Origin: Pyxidicoccus xibeiensis | GTDB taxonomy: Bacteria; Myxococcota; Myxococcia; Myxococcales; Myxococcaceae | Reading direction: 5' to 3' | Assembly (NCBI RefSeq): GCF_024198175.1 | Contig: NZ_JAJVKV010000007.1 | Location: 124,001-188,000, forward strand | Length of the DNA: 64,000 bases | Part shown: piece after piece, positions 1 through 8,760 of the stretch | Numbering within the stretch: the first letter of the stretch is position 1 | How the letters are laid out: each line of letters opens with the position of its first letter | Position numbers and translations under genes: made by a program | Notes under the pieces: model-generated | Seen by the model: only the letters and a program-made list of their open reading frames with translations | Told to the model about the DNA's origin: nothing | Databases searched by the model: none

Positions 1-2434
1 TGCCGCTCAGGGTGGGCGTCGAGTCGGTCAGGACGGAGCCCGGCGTCGGGCCGGTGATGACCGGAGCGGCCGGCGGCAGGCCCGCCTCGGTGGTGCACGT
101 GGCGCTGCAGCCGTCGCCCGCGGTGGTGTTGCCGTCGTCGCACTGCTCACCCGCTTCACGGGCCCCGTTGCCGCAAGCATTGGCGCTGGCGCAGGTGTCA
201 CTGGTCGGGTTGCAGACGCCGCTCTCGCAGACGCCGGACGCCATGCACGGCTGGCCGTTCTCCCTCAGGCAGCGCGGCGAGCAGGTGTCCCCGCCCGTCA
301 GGTTGCCGTCGTCGCACACCTCGGTGCCGGCCACGATGCCGTCACCGCAGGAGGTGCGGCAGACGCTGGGGGCGCCGCTGCACGCGTAGCCGCTCTCCAC
401 GGCGCAGGTGCCGCCGCAGCCATCGCCGGCGGTGGTGTTGCCGTCGTCGCACACCTCACCGCTCTCCACGCTGCCGTTGCCGCAGGTGTTGAAGCACACG
501 TTGCCGGGCGCGGGGCAGCGCCAGCCGGACTCCACCTGGCAGGTGCCGGAGCAGCCGTCACCCACGGCCGTGTTGCCGTCGTCGCACCGCTCGGCGCCCG
601 CCATGATGCCGTCGCCGCAGAGGGTGACGCAGGCGCTGGGCGCACCCGAGCAGCTGTAGCCGGTCTCCACGCGGCAGCCCGACGAGCAGCCGTCACCCGC
701 GGTGGTGTTGGCGTCGTCGCACGTCTCGTTCGCGTCCAGCGCGCCGTTGCCGCAGGACTGGGTGCACACGGAGGGCCCGGCCGCCGGGGTGCTGCAGGCA
801 TAGCCCGGCTCGACGCGGCACTCGGTGCCGCAGCCGTCCAGCGGCTGCAGGTTGCCGTCATCGCACTGCTCGCCCGGGTTCATGGTGCCGTTGCCGCACG
901 TCTCCACGCAGGCCTGGCCCGGGGTGGGGCACGCATAGCCCAGCTCCAGGGTGCAGGCGATGGAGCAGCCGTCGTTCTGGGAGGAGTTGCCGTCGTCACA
1001 CAGCTCGCCTGGGTTCAAGGTGCCGTTGCCGCACAGGGGGGCGCAGACGGACGGGGTACCGGCGCACTCATAGCCGCGCTCCACGCGGCACGCCCCGGAG
1101 CAGCCGTCCGAGTCGTTGCGGTTGCCGTCGTCACACAGCTCGCCGTCGTTGATGGTGCCGTTGTCGCACGTCTCCACGCAGGCCTGGCCCGGGGTGGGGC
1201 ACGCATAGCCACGCTCGACGCGGCAGCTCGCGTTGCAGCCGTCGTTCGCGGCGGTGTTGCCGTCGTCGCACTGCTCGCCCGGGTTCAGCGAGCCGTTGCC
1301 GCACGTCGCGGCGCAGGTGCTGGGAGTGCCCGTGCAGCCGTAGCCGGCCTCGATGCCGCAGCTCGCGCTGCAGCCGTCGTTCGCGGCGGTGTTGCCGTCG
1401 TCGCACTCCTCGCGCAGCGAGATGGCGCCGTCGCCACACCGGTCGTCGTACGCGTCCACGAAGAGGTAGCGGAAGGCGTTGGGCGGGGCGTTGGAGTTCT
1501 CGTTGCAGAGCTCGATGCGGTTGAGGCCCACGCGCCAGGCCTCGTTCGCGCCGAACTCCCGGAAGATGCTCTTCTGCCACGGCTGCCCGGCGGGCTCGCT
1601 GACGGTGACGGGCGTGGCCGTCACTCCGTTCACCCTCGCGCCAGCGAAGCTGTTGTCATTGAAGGTGGCCAGGCGCAGGCGGAACTGGGAGATGTTCGTC
1701 GTCGAGGGCACCATGAAGTCCTGGTACACGCAGGTCTCACCGCCCAGAGGACCCATGAAGCGCGCCGTCTGGATTTCCTGCGGCCAGTCATTGGCGGTGC
1801 GCGCTCCGGTGGCGGCGCCGGTGGTGGTGCCCGCGTAGAACCAGTGCGGGTCCGCCCCCGACTCCAGCCGGCGGTTGTTGTCGTCCACGCCCGTGTTGAA
1901 CACCGTCACGCCGGCCCGCACGCAGCGGCTCGGGGTGCCCGCGCAGGCGAAGCCGGACTCCACCTCGCACTGCCGGCTGCACCCGTCACCTTCGAAGCGG
2001 TTGCCGTCGTCGCAGACCTCCTGGTCGAAGTTCGGCCACTGGCGGTTGTTGAAGGCGCCGTTGCCGCACAGGGACAAGTCGCACGTCGCCGAGCAGCCGT
2101 TGGCGCCAGCGGCGGTGTCGCCGTCGTCGCACGCCTCGCCGGGGTTGATGACGTTGTTGCCGCACAGGCTCGCCAGCGAGCAGGCCCGGCCGGGCACGTG
2201 ACAGAGATAGCCGGCCTCGAGGGCGCCGGAGGCGGAACAGCCGTCTCCGCTCGCGGTGTTGCCGTCGTCACATTGCTCGTTGGACTGGAGCCGTCCGTCG
2301 CCAACGACAGACGCGGACTGGCTCGCCAGCACGGCGCTGGGGGTGGAGGGCTGGGAGACATTCGTCTCACAGCCGGTCAGGGTGAAGAGGAGCGCGAGCG
2401 CCGCCGCGGTGATTCCCACGCGCGAGGCCTTCAT
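1..2434 (-). CDS. Cysteine-rich repeat (DUF4215-type) surface lipoprotein, 3' end outside window
   Basis: The frame is open from an ATG at 2434 to the left edge, so the C-terminus is missing. The N-terminus MKASRVG plus a hydrophobic stretch ending LTGC reads as a lipoprotein signal. About thirteen repeats of the form CGNGx(4)GExCDDGNx(5)DGCx(3)C follow. This is the Myxococcus cysteine-rich repeat (DUF4215) common in secreted myxobacterial proteins. A segment of roughly 130 residues without the repeat, encoded around 1430-1900, interrupts the array after the third unit and could be a beta-sandwich. The last visible residues (ITGPTPGS) suggest an Ig-like domain begins. The start was chosen because AGGGAG lies 9 bases upstream; an in-frame ATG at 2479 lacks such a site. 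It follows the OmpA/TSP3 gene by 56 bases and is probably co-transcribed. Its role is unknown; extracellular adhesion or matrix is inference. Confidence 0.85.
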   Translation of the reverse strand, partial: MKASRVGITAAALALLFTLTGCETNVSQPSTPSAVLASQSASVVGDGRLQSNEQCDDGNTASGDGCSASGALEAGYLCHVPGRACSLASLCGNNVINPGEACDDGDTAAGANGCSATCDLSLCGNGAFNNRQWPNFDQEVCDDGNRFEGDGCSRQCEVESGFACAGTPSRCVRAGVTVFNTGVDDNNRRLESGADPHWFYAGTTTGAATGARTANDWPQEIQTARFMGPLGGETCVYQDFMVPSTTNISQFRLRLATFNDNSFAGARVNGVTATPVTVSEPAGQPWQKSIFREFGANEAWRVGLNRIELCNENSNAPPNAFRYLFVDAYDDRCGDGAISLREECDDGNTAANDGCSASCGIEAGYGCTGTPSTCAATCGNGSLNPGEQCDDGNTAANDGCNASCRVERGYACPTPGQACVETCDNGTINDGELCDDGNRNDSDGCSGACRVERGYECAGTPSVCAPLCGNGTLNPGELCDDGNSSQNDGCSIACTLELGYACPTPGQACVETCGNGTMNPGEQCDDGNLQPLDGCGTECRVEPGYACSTPAAGPSVCTQSCGNGALDANETCDDANTTAGDGCSSGCRVETGYSCSGAPSACVTLCGDGIMAGAERCDDGNTAVGDGCSGTCQVESGWRCPAPGNVCFNTCGNGSVESGEVCDDGNTTAGDGCGGTCAVESGYACSGAPSVCRTSCGDGIVAGTEVCDDGNLTGGDTCSPRCLRENGQPCMASGVCESGVCNPTSDTCASANACGNGAREAGEQCDDGNTTAGDGCSATCTTEAGLPPAAPVITGPTPGSVLTDSTPTLSG

Positions 2435-2490
2435 CGGCGCCGGCTCCCTGGGGAGGGATTCGATGACATAGGTAGACATGAGATTCCTTC

Positions 2491-4341
2491 TCACTTCTCG
2501 GTGGTGTCGGCGGACGGGGCGCCCTGCTGCGTCTGCACGCCCGCGGTGTCCCCGACGATCTTGAACTCCACGCGGCGGTTCTTCGCGCGGCCTGCCTTGG
2601 TCTTGTTGTCGGCGATGGGCTGCGCGGGACCGAAGCCCTGCGGCTCGAGGCGCTCGCGCGCCACGTTCTTGCCCACCAGGTACTGCACCACCGCCTCGGC
2701 ACGGCGCTGGGACAGGTCCAGGTTGTACGCCGCGTCACCCGTGTTGTCGGTGTGGCCCTCGACGCGCACCTTCTCGATTTCCGGGTGCGAGGCGAGGATG
2801 GAGGCCACCGTGTCCAGCAGCTTGTGGCTCCGGCCGATGATGACGTCCTTGTTGTTCTCGAAGTAGACGGCCTCGAGCACGGCAATCTGGCCCACGTCGA
2901 TGCGCGCCAGCTGCTTCTCCTTGCAGCCGTGGTTCTTCTCGGTGCCCTTCTCGTCCGGGCAGTTGTCGAGCCGGTCGACGAGGCCGTCCTCGTCGCGGTC
3001 CTTGTCGGGGCAGCCGCGATTCTCACGCGGGCCCGACTCGTTCATGCAGGCATCTCTCGCGTCAGCGACGCCGTCCTGGTCGTTGTCGGTGTCGGGGCAG
3101 CCGTTGGTGTCCTCGAAGCCGTCCAGGTCCTCCGCCTCGCGGGGGCAGGTGTCCTTGGAGTCGGCCAGGCCATCGCCGTCCGAGTCCGGGTCGTCCGGGC
3201 AGCCGTCGTCGTCCTGGTGGCCGTTCGCAGTCTCGGCCTGGGCGGGGCAGCGGTCGGCCAGGTTCATCAGGCCGTCCTGGTCATCGTCCTTGTCCGCGCA
3301 GCCCTGGAGCTGCGAGAGGCCCTTGTCGGACGGACAGCGGTCCGCGACGTTCTTCGTGCCATCTCCGTCCTGGTCCAGGTCGGGGCACTGCTCCACGGCG
3401 TAGGGCTGGCCCTCCACGCACCGCGACGCCCGGCCGGAGTCGGCGCCGAAGTTGACGCCCGCCAGCACGCGGAACTCGGGGGTGCCCGGCGTCTGGCCGA
3501 AGCCGGGGCCGCCCATGACATACACCTCGGTGCCGCCGCTCATGGGCGCGCGCAGGCCCAGGAGCACTTCCAGGGACTCGGGAGCGTCCGCCACGGGCAC
3601 GGTGCCGCGCACCACCAGCTCCTCGCGCAGGCCGAAGAGGCCGGCGGAGAGGTTGAGGCCGCCATTCACCTCCACGCCCAGCTCGTCCCGGACCGGAGTG
3701 GCCCCGGGGGTGAGCGCGTACGTCTTGGTGCGCACCAGCGCGCCCACGTCGGCGCCCACGCGCCAGGTGCCGCCCAGCTGCTTGCCGAGGCCCAGGCGCG
3801 GCTGGAAGACGAAGCCCTCGTCGCGGGTGAGCACCTCGGCGCTGCCCAGCGGCAGGGCCACGCCCAGGTGCAGGCCCACGTCGAGCGGCCCTCCGCGCTG
3901 CTCGGAGAGCAGGCCCGCGCGGGCCTGCACCCAGGGGGTGCCCAGCGCGCTCGTCCCGGGCGTGGACACGCCCAGCGGCGCGGTGTTCGGCCCCCACTGC
4001 GACACCAGCGGAACCTGCGCGCCCAGCTCGAGCCAGTCGGTGAGGGCATAGGCGCCGCTCAGGTGCACCGTCACGCGGTCGGAGACGATGACGCCCTGGC
4101 GCTCGTCGTTCCTCAGGAGGACGAGCGGCTCGTTCTCATAGTGCGCGGTGAGCCCGATGCGGTACTCGCCGTCCGGCAGCAGGTCGCCGGTGGACAGCAC
4201 GAGGCTGTCGCGCGCCGCGGGGTTGAGCTGCAGCCGCTCCAGCTCCAGCCCGGGAACGCTCCGCTGGGCCTGGGCCTGGACGGTGGACGCCCAGAGGACG
4301 GCCAGTCCTCCGAGCCATGTAATTTGGTTTCTTGGAAACAA
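2491..4341 (-). CDS. OmpA-family outer-membrane protein with thrombospondin type 3 repeats
   Basis: About 616 residues. A signal peptide ends near VQAQA. A region of about 300 residues rich in alternating segments, likely a beta-barrel or beta-rich domain, follows. Then come about five acidic calcium-binding TSP3 repeats (DxDxDG...D.CP), and a C-terminal OmpA peptidoglycan-binding domain with EGHTDNTG and NRRVEF. Such proteins link the outer membrane to the cell wall. The start is uncertain. A TTG at 4341 has GGGAG six bases upstream and gives a compact signal peptide (MFPRNQITW...). An ATG at 4359 is in frame but has only a poorly spaced GAGG, and an ATG further upstream at 4431 adds an unlikely arginine-rich extension. 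The cysteine-rich lipoprotein gene lies 56 bases downstream, so the two probably form one surface operon. Palindromes at 4476-4585 lie upstream. Confidence 0.88.
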   Translation of the reverse strand: MFPRNQITWLGGLAVLWASTVQAQAQRSVPGLELERLQLNPAARDSLVLSTGDLLPDGEYRIGLTAHYENEPLVLLRNDERQGVIVSDRVTVHLSGAYALTDWLELGAQVPLVSQWGPNTAPLGVSTPGTSALGTPWVQARAGLLSEQRGGPLDVGLHLGVALPLGSAEVLTRDEGFVFQPRLGLGKQLGGTWRVGADVGALVRTKTYALTPGATPVRDELGVEVNGGLNLSAGLFGLREELVVRGTVPVADAPESLEVLLGLRAPMSGGTEVYVMGGPGFGQTPGTPEFRVLAGVNFGADSGRASRCVEGQPYAVEQCPDLDQDGDGTKNVADRCPSDKGLSQLQGCADKDDDQDGLMNLADRCPAQAETANGHQDDDGCPDDPDSDGDGLADSKDTCPREAEDLDGFEDTNGCPDTDNDQDGVADARDACMNESGPRENRGCPDKDRDEDGLVDRLDNCPDEKGTEKNHGCKEKQLARIDVGQIAVLEAVYFENNKDVIIGRSHKLLDTVASILASHPEIEKVRVEGHTDNTGDAAYNLDLSQRRAEAVVQYLVGKNVARERLEPQGFGPAQPIADNKTKAGRAKNRRVEFKIVGDTAGVQTQQGAPSADTTEK

Positions 4342-4475
4342 AGGTTTCTCCCTCTCCATGGGCCTCGGCACCAGACACGAGGCTCGTGATGACCATGGCT
4401 TCGCGGAGCGCGTTTGCATGCACCGCGCCATGAGTCAAGGAGGCTTCCCAGGAAGGCCCTCGGAGGGGAACCGCC

Positions 4476-4585
4476 CCGACGCCTCGGGTGGGGAGGGGGC
4501 GCTGACGCGTCAGGCGCGGGAGGGAGGCCCGCGGCGGGGCCGCTGACGCGTCAGGCCGCGAGGCCTCGCCAGCCCGACGCGTCGG
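4476..4585. promoter_or_regulatory. Cluster of four 12-bp palindromes with core GACGCGTC
   Basis: Perfect palindromes CTGACGCGTCAG lie at 4502-4513 and 4543-4554, and CCGACGCGTCGG lies at 4574-4585. A one-mismatch copy (CCGACGCCTCGG) is at 4476-4487. Spacings of 41 and 31 bp between the perfect copies are close to whole helical turns, which would put bound dimers on one face of the DNA. The cluster is upstream of the minus-strand OmpA/cysteine-rich gene pair. It reads as an operator array for an unidentified regulator; the regulator and its effect are inference. Confidence 0.5.
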
Positions 4586-4595
4586 CCACGGCCAG

Positions 4596-4643
4596 CAAAA
4601 ACACGACGGCCACGGAGGGGCCCTTGAGCCCTTCCGTGGCCGT
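4596..4643 (-). terminator. Rho-independent terminator of the cytochrome c peroxidase gene
   Basis: A 15-bp stem (4606-4620 with 4629-4643, one G-T pair) closes an 8-base loop. On the minus strand it is followed by TTTTTG (4596-4601 region). It begins 32 bases after the stop codon of the di-heme peroxidase gene. Confidence 0.85.
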
Positions 4644-4674
4644 TGGATTCAGACAACCGCCGGAGCGTCAGGCG

Positions 4675-6348
4675 TTACGGGCAGGGGCCCAGGCCATTCG
4701 CGCCCGTGACGGGCAGCGGAGCGCGGTTGGGGATGGGCAGCTCGGGGTGGTCGAACGGGGCGCGCTTCTTCTCCACGCGGCAGTCCGTGAGGGCGTTGGT
4801 GAGGAAGTCCACGAGCGCCGCCCGCTCGCTGGGAGTGAAGGCGCGCGGCTTGATGTCCTTGGACAGCTCGGGGTTCGCGAAGTCACCACCGCGGGCGTAG
4901 AAGTCGACGACGGCGTCCAGCGTGGGGTAGCCGCCGTTGTGGAAGTACGGGGCCGTCAGCTTGACGTTGCGCAGGGTGGGCGTCTTGAACGCGCCCATGT
5001 CGAAGGGCGAGCCGCTCTGCGAGTTGGGCACGCCGCCGAAGATGCCGAGGTCGCCGCGGGCGAGGTCCTCGTCCGTGGGGCGCACGCCGATGTTGTGGAA
5101 GCCCTGGTCGCCACCGTCCTGGTTGAGCGGGCCGGCCTTCTCGTACCAGCTGACCGTCGCGTCGGTGAGCATCGCGCCGACGTGGCAGTTGACGCACTGG
5201 CCCTTGCCCACGAACTGCACCAGGCCGCGCACCTGCCGCGCCGTGAGCGCGTTCAGGTTGCCGGACAGGAACTTGTCGAACGGCGTCTGGTCGGGAATCA
5301 GCGAGGCCTGGTACACCTGGAGCGCCTCGCCCCAGATGATGGAGAACTTGTCCACGGCCTGCGCCGCCAGCTCCGGACCGAAGGCGTCGCTGATGAGCTG
5401 CCCGTAGGTGCAGGGCGCGTCGCCGCAGCGCAGACCCGGACCGTCCGGGTTGGCCAGGGCGCCGAGCACGCTGTCGTCGGTCGCCACGCGCTGGAACTGC
5501 AGCGGCGTGCGGGCCAGCATCTTCCCACCGAGGCCACGGGTGCCGTTGAGCGGACGCCCGGAGCAGGTCATCTCCATGAAGTTGCCGATGGGGCCCACCG
5601 CCTGCGAGGCGAGCGAGGCGTTCTGGACCGCGGCGATGGGCGTCTCCGTGTTGTTGCCCGAGTCACCCCAGATGTTGATGCCGTTGAAGAGGACGTTGGC
5701 CTCACCGCCCCAGAACTGGTTGCGGTAGAAGCCCGAGCCCACCACCGACGGCGAGTGGCGGAAGCCCACCTGCAGGTTGGGGCCGAACGGCGGCGCGGGC
5801 AGCAGGCGGCACTGCTCGGCGGCAATCGTCGGGTCCGCGTTGACGGACTGGAACAGCGCGCGGAGCATGCCCTGCGAGCCGATGCGGTCATCGCCGGTGA
5901 TGCGCTCGGGCACCCACGTCTGGCCGGGGCCGGTGACGCCGCCCGTCTGGAAGATGCCGTCCAGGCCGGGGTGGACGGTGTTGGTGACGCGGTCATCCGC
6001 GCCGCCGGCGAAGTGACAGCTCGCGCAGGCCGTCTTGCCGTCAGAGCCGACCTGCATGTCCCAGAAGAACGCCTTGCCCAGCCGCAGGGCCGCGGCCTGG
6101 TCCACGATGTGGTGCCCCACCATCTGCGGCACGGGCTCGTGCGACAGCGGGCGCAGCGAGAAGATGGCCAGGCTCGACAGCAGCTCCTCGCGGTTGACCG
6201 CGAGCTCCTCCGCCTCCGGAGCCGCCGCCGGCTTCTGGACCTCGTCGGTCGACTCCACGGCGCACGCCGGCATGAGGGCGGCGGCCGCGGAAAGCACCAG
6301 GGCACGGGCGAAAGGACGAGAAGCGCGTAACGACGCGACGCGGGTCAT
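4675..6348 (-). CDS. Di-heme cytochrome c peroxidase/MauG-like lipoprotein
   Basis: 557 residues. The N-terminus has arginines, a hydrophobic stretch and LMPAC, a probable lipobox, so the protein is probably a periplasmic or outer-membrane lipoprotein. Two c-type heme sites are visible: CASCH (C108-H112) and CVNCH (about C385-H389). The spacing and the motif FFWDMQVGSDGKTACASCH fit the bacterial di-heme cytochrome c peroxidase/MauG family. These enzymes reduce hydrogen peroxide or carry out high-valent heme oxidations. It is longer than classical CcpA (about 330-350 residues), with inserts between the heme sites, so it may belong to a MauG-like subgroup with an unknown substrate. The gene is monocistronic, with a promoter at 6425-6454 and a terminator at 4596-4643. 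Confidence 0.88.
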   Translation of the reverse strand: MTRVASLRASRPFARALVLSAAAALMPACAVESTDEVQKPAAAPEAEELAVNREELLSSLAIFSLRPLSHEPVPQMVGHHIVDQAAALRLGKAFFWDMQVGSDGKTACASCHFAGGADDRVTNTVHPGLDGIFQTGGVTGPGQTWVPERITGDDRIGSQGMLRALFQSVNADPTIAAEQCRLLPAPPFGPNLQVGFRHSPSVVGSGFYRNQFWGGEANVLFNGINIWGDSGNNTETPIAAVQNASLASQAVGPIGNFMEMTCSGRPLNGTRGLGGKMLARTPLQFQRVATDDSVLGALANPDGPGLRCGDAPCTYGQLISDAFGPELAAQAVDKFSIIWGEALQVYQASLIPDQTPFDKFLSGNLNALTARQVRGLVQFVGKGQCVNCHVGAMLTDATVSWYEKAGPLNQDGGDQGFHNIGVRPTDEDLARGDLGIFGGVPNSQSGSPFDMGAFKTPTLRNVKLTAPYFHNGGYPTLDAVVDFYARGGDFANPELSKDIKPRAFTPSERAALVDFLTNALTDCRVEKKRAPFDHPELPIPNRAPLPVTGANGLGPCP

Positions 6349-6424
6349 TCATTACCCCCTTATGGGTCAGGGCTCGTGTTTGGTTAATCGACTTGAGAAC
6401 GATGACTTCAGCCCGACGGCCAGA

Positions 6425-6454
6425 GTTATACTGTTTCCGTATTATTCTTGTCTA
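6425..6454 (-). promoter_or_regulatory. Sigma-70-type promoter of the di-heme peroxidase gene
   Basis: On the minus strand TAGACA (6454-6449), an 18-base spacer and TATAAC (6430-6425) lie about 80 bases before the start codon. The region is AT-rich compared with its surroundings. No other gene is visible in 6349-6552. Confidence 0.55.
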
Positions 6455-6552
6455 GACGTGGGAATAAAAAACAGGTCGCGCCCTACCCAGGGAGTGAAAC
6501 CGGGTGACTGTTGCAGGGCACGCGTGTTCAGGGCGTAAGACCTCCCAGGTCC

Positions 6553-8760
6553 TCAGGGATGCGCGATGACGATGAGTGTGGGTGCCCGGGCCTCGACACA
6601 GGCCATCACCTTCCGCATGGTCATCGGGTCCAGCGCACCGAAGGCCTCGTCGAGCACCACGACGCGCACGCGCTGCAGGAGCGCCCGCGCGACGAAGATG
6701 CGGCTCTGCTCACCATGTGAGAGCTGCCAGCCGCGCTCACCCACCATCTGGAAGAGGCCGGACGGCATCCGCGCCAGCAGCTCCCCCAACCCCAGCTCCT
6801 CGCAGATGGCCCGTGCGTGCGCGAGGTCCTCCGCGTTGTGGGGCCAGGAGCGCCCCAACAACAGATTCATCGCCAGGGTGCCGGACACGACGTGGTTCTC
6901 GTGGAACTGGGGCGCCCCGGCAATCTGCGCGCCCCAGCCGTCCGTCGTCCAGGTGGCCATGTCCAGGCCCCCCAGCAGCACCACGCCCGAGCCCTGCCCG
7001 CGCAGGCCCGTGAGGATGGAGGCCAGCGTCGACTTCCCGGAGCCGGAAGGCCCCTCGAGCAGCACGCGGTCTCCGGCGCGCACGAGCAGCGAGGCGCCCT
7101 CGAGCACCGCCCGCGGTGCCCCCGGGTGGCGGAAGGTCAGGTCGCGGACCTCGAGCAGGGCCTGGTTCTTCTCGGGCGGCGTCGCGGTGACCAGCGGCGC
7201 CGTCACGGGGGCCTTGGCCGAGTCTCCGTCAGAGGACGCCTCCGCCGCGGCGGCGGTCAGCTTCGCGGCGTCCAGGATGGGCCGGACGCTGCGGAACAGC
7301 ACGCGCGCGCCCACGAGCGCGATGCCACCGCTGGTGAGCGCGGCCACCGCGCGCGTCGCCAGCAGCGCGGCGCCGACGCCCACGGCAATCTGACCCGTGG
7401 AGGCACCCGCGAGCACGCCCGGCAGCGTGGCGATGATGGCCACCGGCATGAGCCCCCGCCTGGCGAGTGTCATCACCCGCGCGGTGCCTGCGTCCCAGGC
7501 CTCGGAGGCCCGGGCGTAGTGGGCCAGCTCCTGGTCCTCCTCCTCGTGCCAGCGCGCCGGCTGCTCCTGCGCCAGCCGCGTCCGGTGGCCGAGCATCCGC
7601 TCGATGAGCGCGTGCGTCATCACCACCCGCGCCTCCGTCCACTTGCGGAAGAGGACGGCCTGGCGGGCGACGAGCGCCACCATCAGCGCGCAGAAGCCTC
7701 CGACGGCCACCAGGCCGTACCAGCCCGCGGGCCCCGACATCATCACGCTGCCGGCCAGCACCATGTCCACCGCCGCCAGCAGGCTGGTGAAGCTGCCCGC
7801 CAGCGCCATCTGCTCCATGCCGGCGCTCTCGAAGGTCCGCCCGACGTACTCGCCGATTCCGCCGCGGCGCGCCTCGTCCACGGGCATCGCCAGCGCCCCC
7901 GCCAGCAGCCGCCGGCGCAGCAGCGCGGACAGGTCCATCCCCAGCGTGCCCTGAGACCAGGCCAGGGCCGCCTGCAGGGGCACCACCGTCAGCAGCATGA
8001 GGCCCCAGGCCTGGAGCCAGCCCATGTCGAGCTGCCCCTCGAAGGCGCCCCGCCCTATCAGCCACCAGCCGAACAGCACGCAGCCCTGGATGATGACCGC
8101 CAGCGCGAAGAGCAGCAGCACGCGCCGTCCGGCCTTGAGGGCGCCCAGGTGCTTCAACAGCCGGGCGCCAGGGGGCAGCCGGAGCGAGCGCGCGGCGACG
8201 AGGTGCGTGTTGGCCAGCTGCGCCCCCAGCAGCGCCTTGCGGGCCAGGGCGCGCTCGGCGTCCGGCAGGCCCGCCCGCGCGAGGACGCGGTCGGCGATGG
8301 GCCCCTGCTGTATCTCGACGAGCGCCTGCACCGCGGCGGTCAGCGCGGTGTAGGGGATGGGGCACAGCGACTCGTCCGGCGCGAGGACGTAGGCCGTGTC
8401 ACCGGAGGTGGACACGCGCAGCAGCGCGACCAGCGCGTACCGCTGGCCCAGCAGGACCTCCACCAGGGCGGGCGTCGCCCCGCGCAGCGAGCGTTCGACT
8501 TCGCCGTGGCGCGTGTACAGCAGCGACAGCTCCAGCCCCAGGGACTGGGCCGCCGTGTCCAGCCACGACGCCAGGCGGCTGGCATTCAAGGGGGCCTTGG
8601 AGAAGACCGGGAGGGGGTTGGGCAGCGGCAGCCGCGCCGCCCGCGCCAGGGTCTCCAGCGCGTCGCCCGCGCGCTCCACCGGCCAGGCCAGCTCCTCCAG
8701 CGTCGTCGCCCGCGCGGCCGGCGAGGGCCCGAGCGCGGCTTCACCCGCCATGAGCGTCAC
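6553..8760 (-). CDS. NHLM-type bacteriocin exporter, second ABC permease/ATPase (no peptidase domain)
   Basis: 735 residues. There is an N-terminal cytoplasmic region of about 210 residues, a membrane domain of about six helices (roughly 210-480), then an ATPase. Walker A is GPSGSGKST, Walker B is VVVLDEAFGALD, and the signature is LSHGEQ instead of LSGGQ. The protein stops at IVIAHP, directly after the H-loop histidine, so the usual 30-50 residue C-terminal tail is absent. The start is a GTG that overlaps the stop of the upstream gene (GTGA), with GGAGG close upstream; an ATG nine bases downstream is possible. With the two genes upstream it completes the HlyD/ABC1/ABC2 set of NHLM (nitrile hydratase leader microcin) export systems. 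It is likely to form a transporter dimer with the C39 transporter. Confidence 0.85.
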   Translation of the reverse strand: MTLMAGEAALGPSPAARATTLEELAWPVERAGDALETLARAARLPLPNPLPVFSKAPLNASRLASWLDTAAQSLGLELSLLYTRHGEVERSLRGATPALVEVLLGQRYALVALLRVSTSGDTAYVLAPDESLCPIPYTALTAAVQALVEIQQGPIADRVLARAGLPDAERALARKALLGAQLANTHLVAARSLRLPPGARLLKHLGALKAGRRVLLLFALAVIIQGCVLFGWWLIGRGAFEGQLDMGWLQAWGLMLLTVVPLQAALAWSQGTLGMDLSALLRRRLLAGALAMPVDEARRGGIGEYVGRTFESAGMEQMALAGSFTSLLAAVDMVLAGSVMMSGPAGWYGLVAVGGFCALMVALVARQAVLFRKWTEARVVMTHALIERMLGHRTRLAQEQPARWHEEEDQELAHYARASEAWDAGTARVMTLARRGLMPVAIIATLPGVLAGASTGQIAVGVGAALLATRAVAALTSGGIALVGARVLFRSVRPILDAAKLTAAAAEASSDGDSAKAPVTAPLVTATPPEKNQALLEVRDLTFRHPGAPRAVLEGASLLVRAGDRVLLEGPSGSGKSTLASILTGLRGQGSGVVLLGGLDMATWTTDGWGAQIAGAPQFHENHVVSGTLAMNLLLGRSWPHNAEDLAHARAICEELGLGELLARMPSGLFQMVGERGWQLSHGEQSRIFVARALLQRVRVVVLDEAFGALDPMTMRKVMACVEARAPTLIVIAHP

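Noticed and set aside
1..1400. Regular repeats that look like a CRISPR or tandem DNA array
   Set aside because: The period and the variation follow the codons of a cysteine-rich repeat protein (CDDGN...DGC); there is no constant repeat with unrelated spacers.
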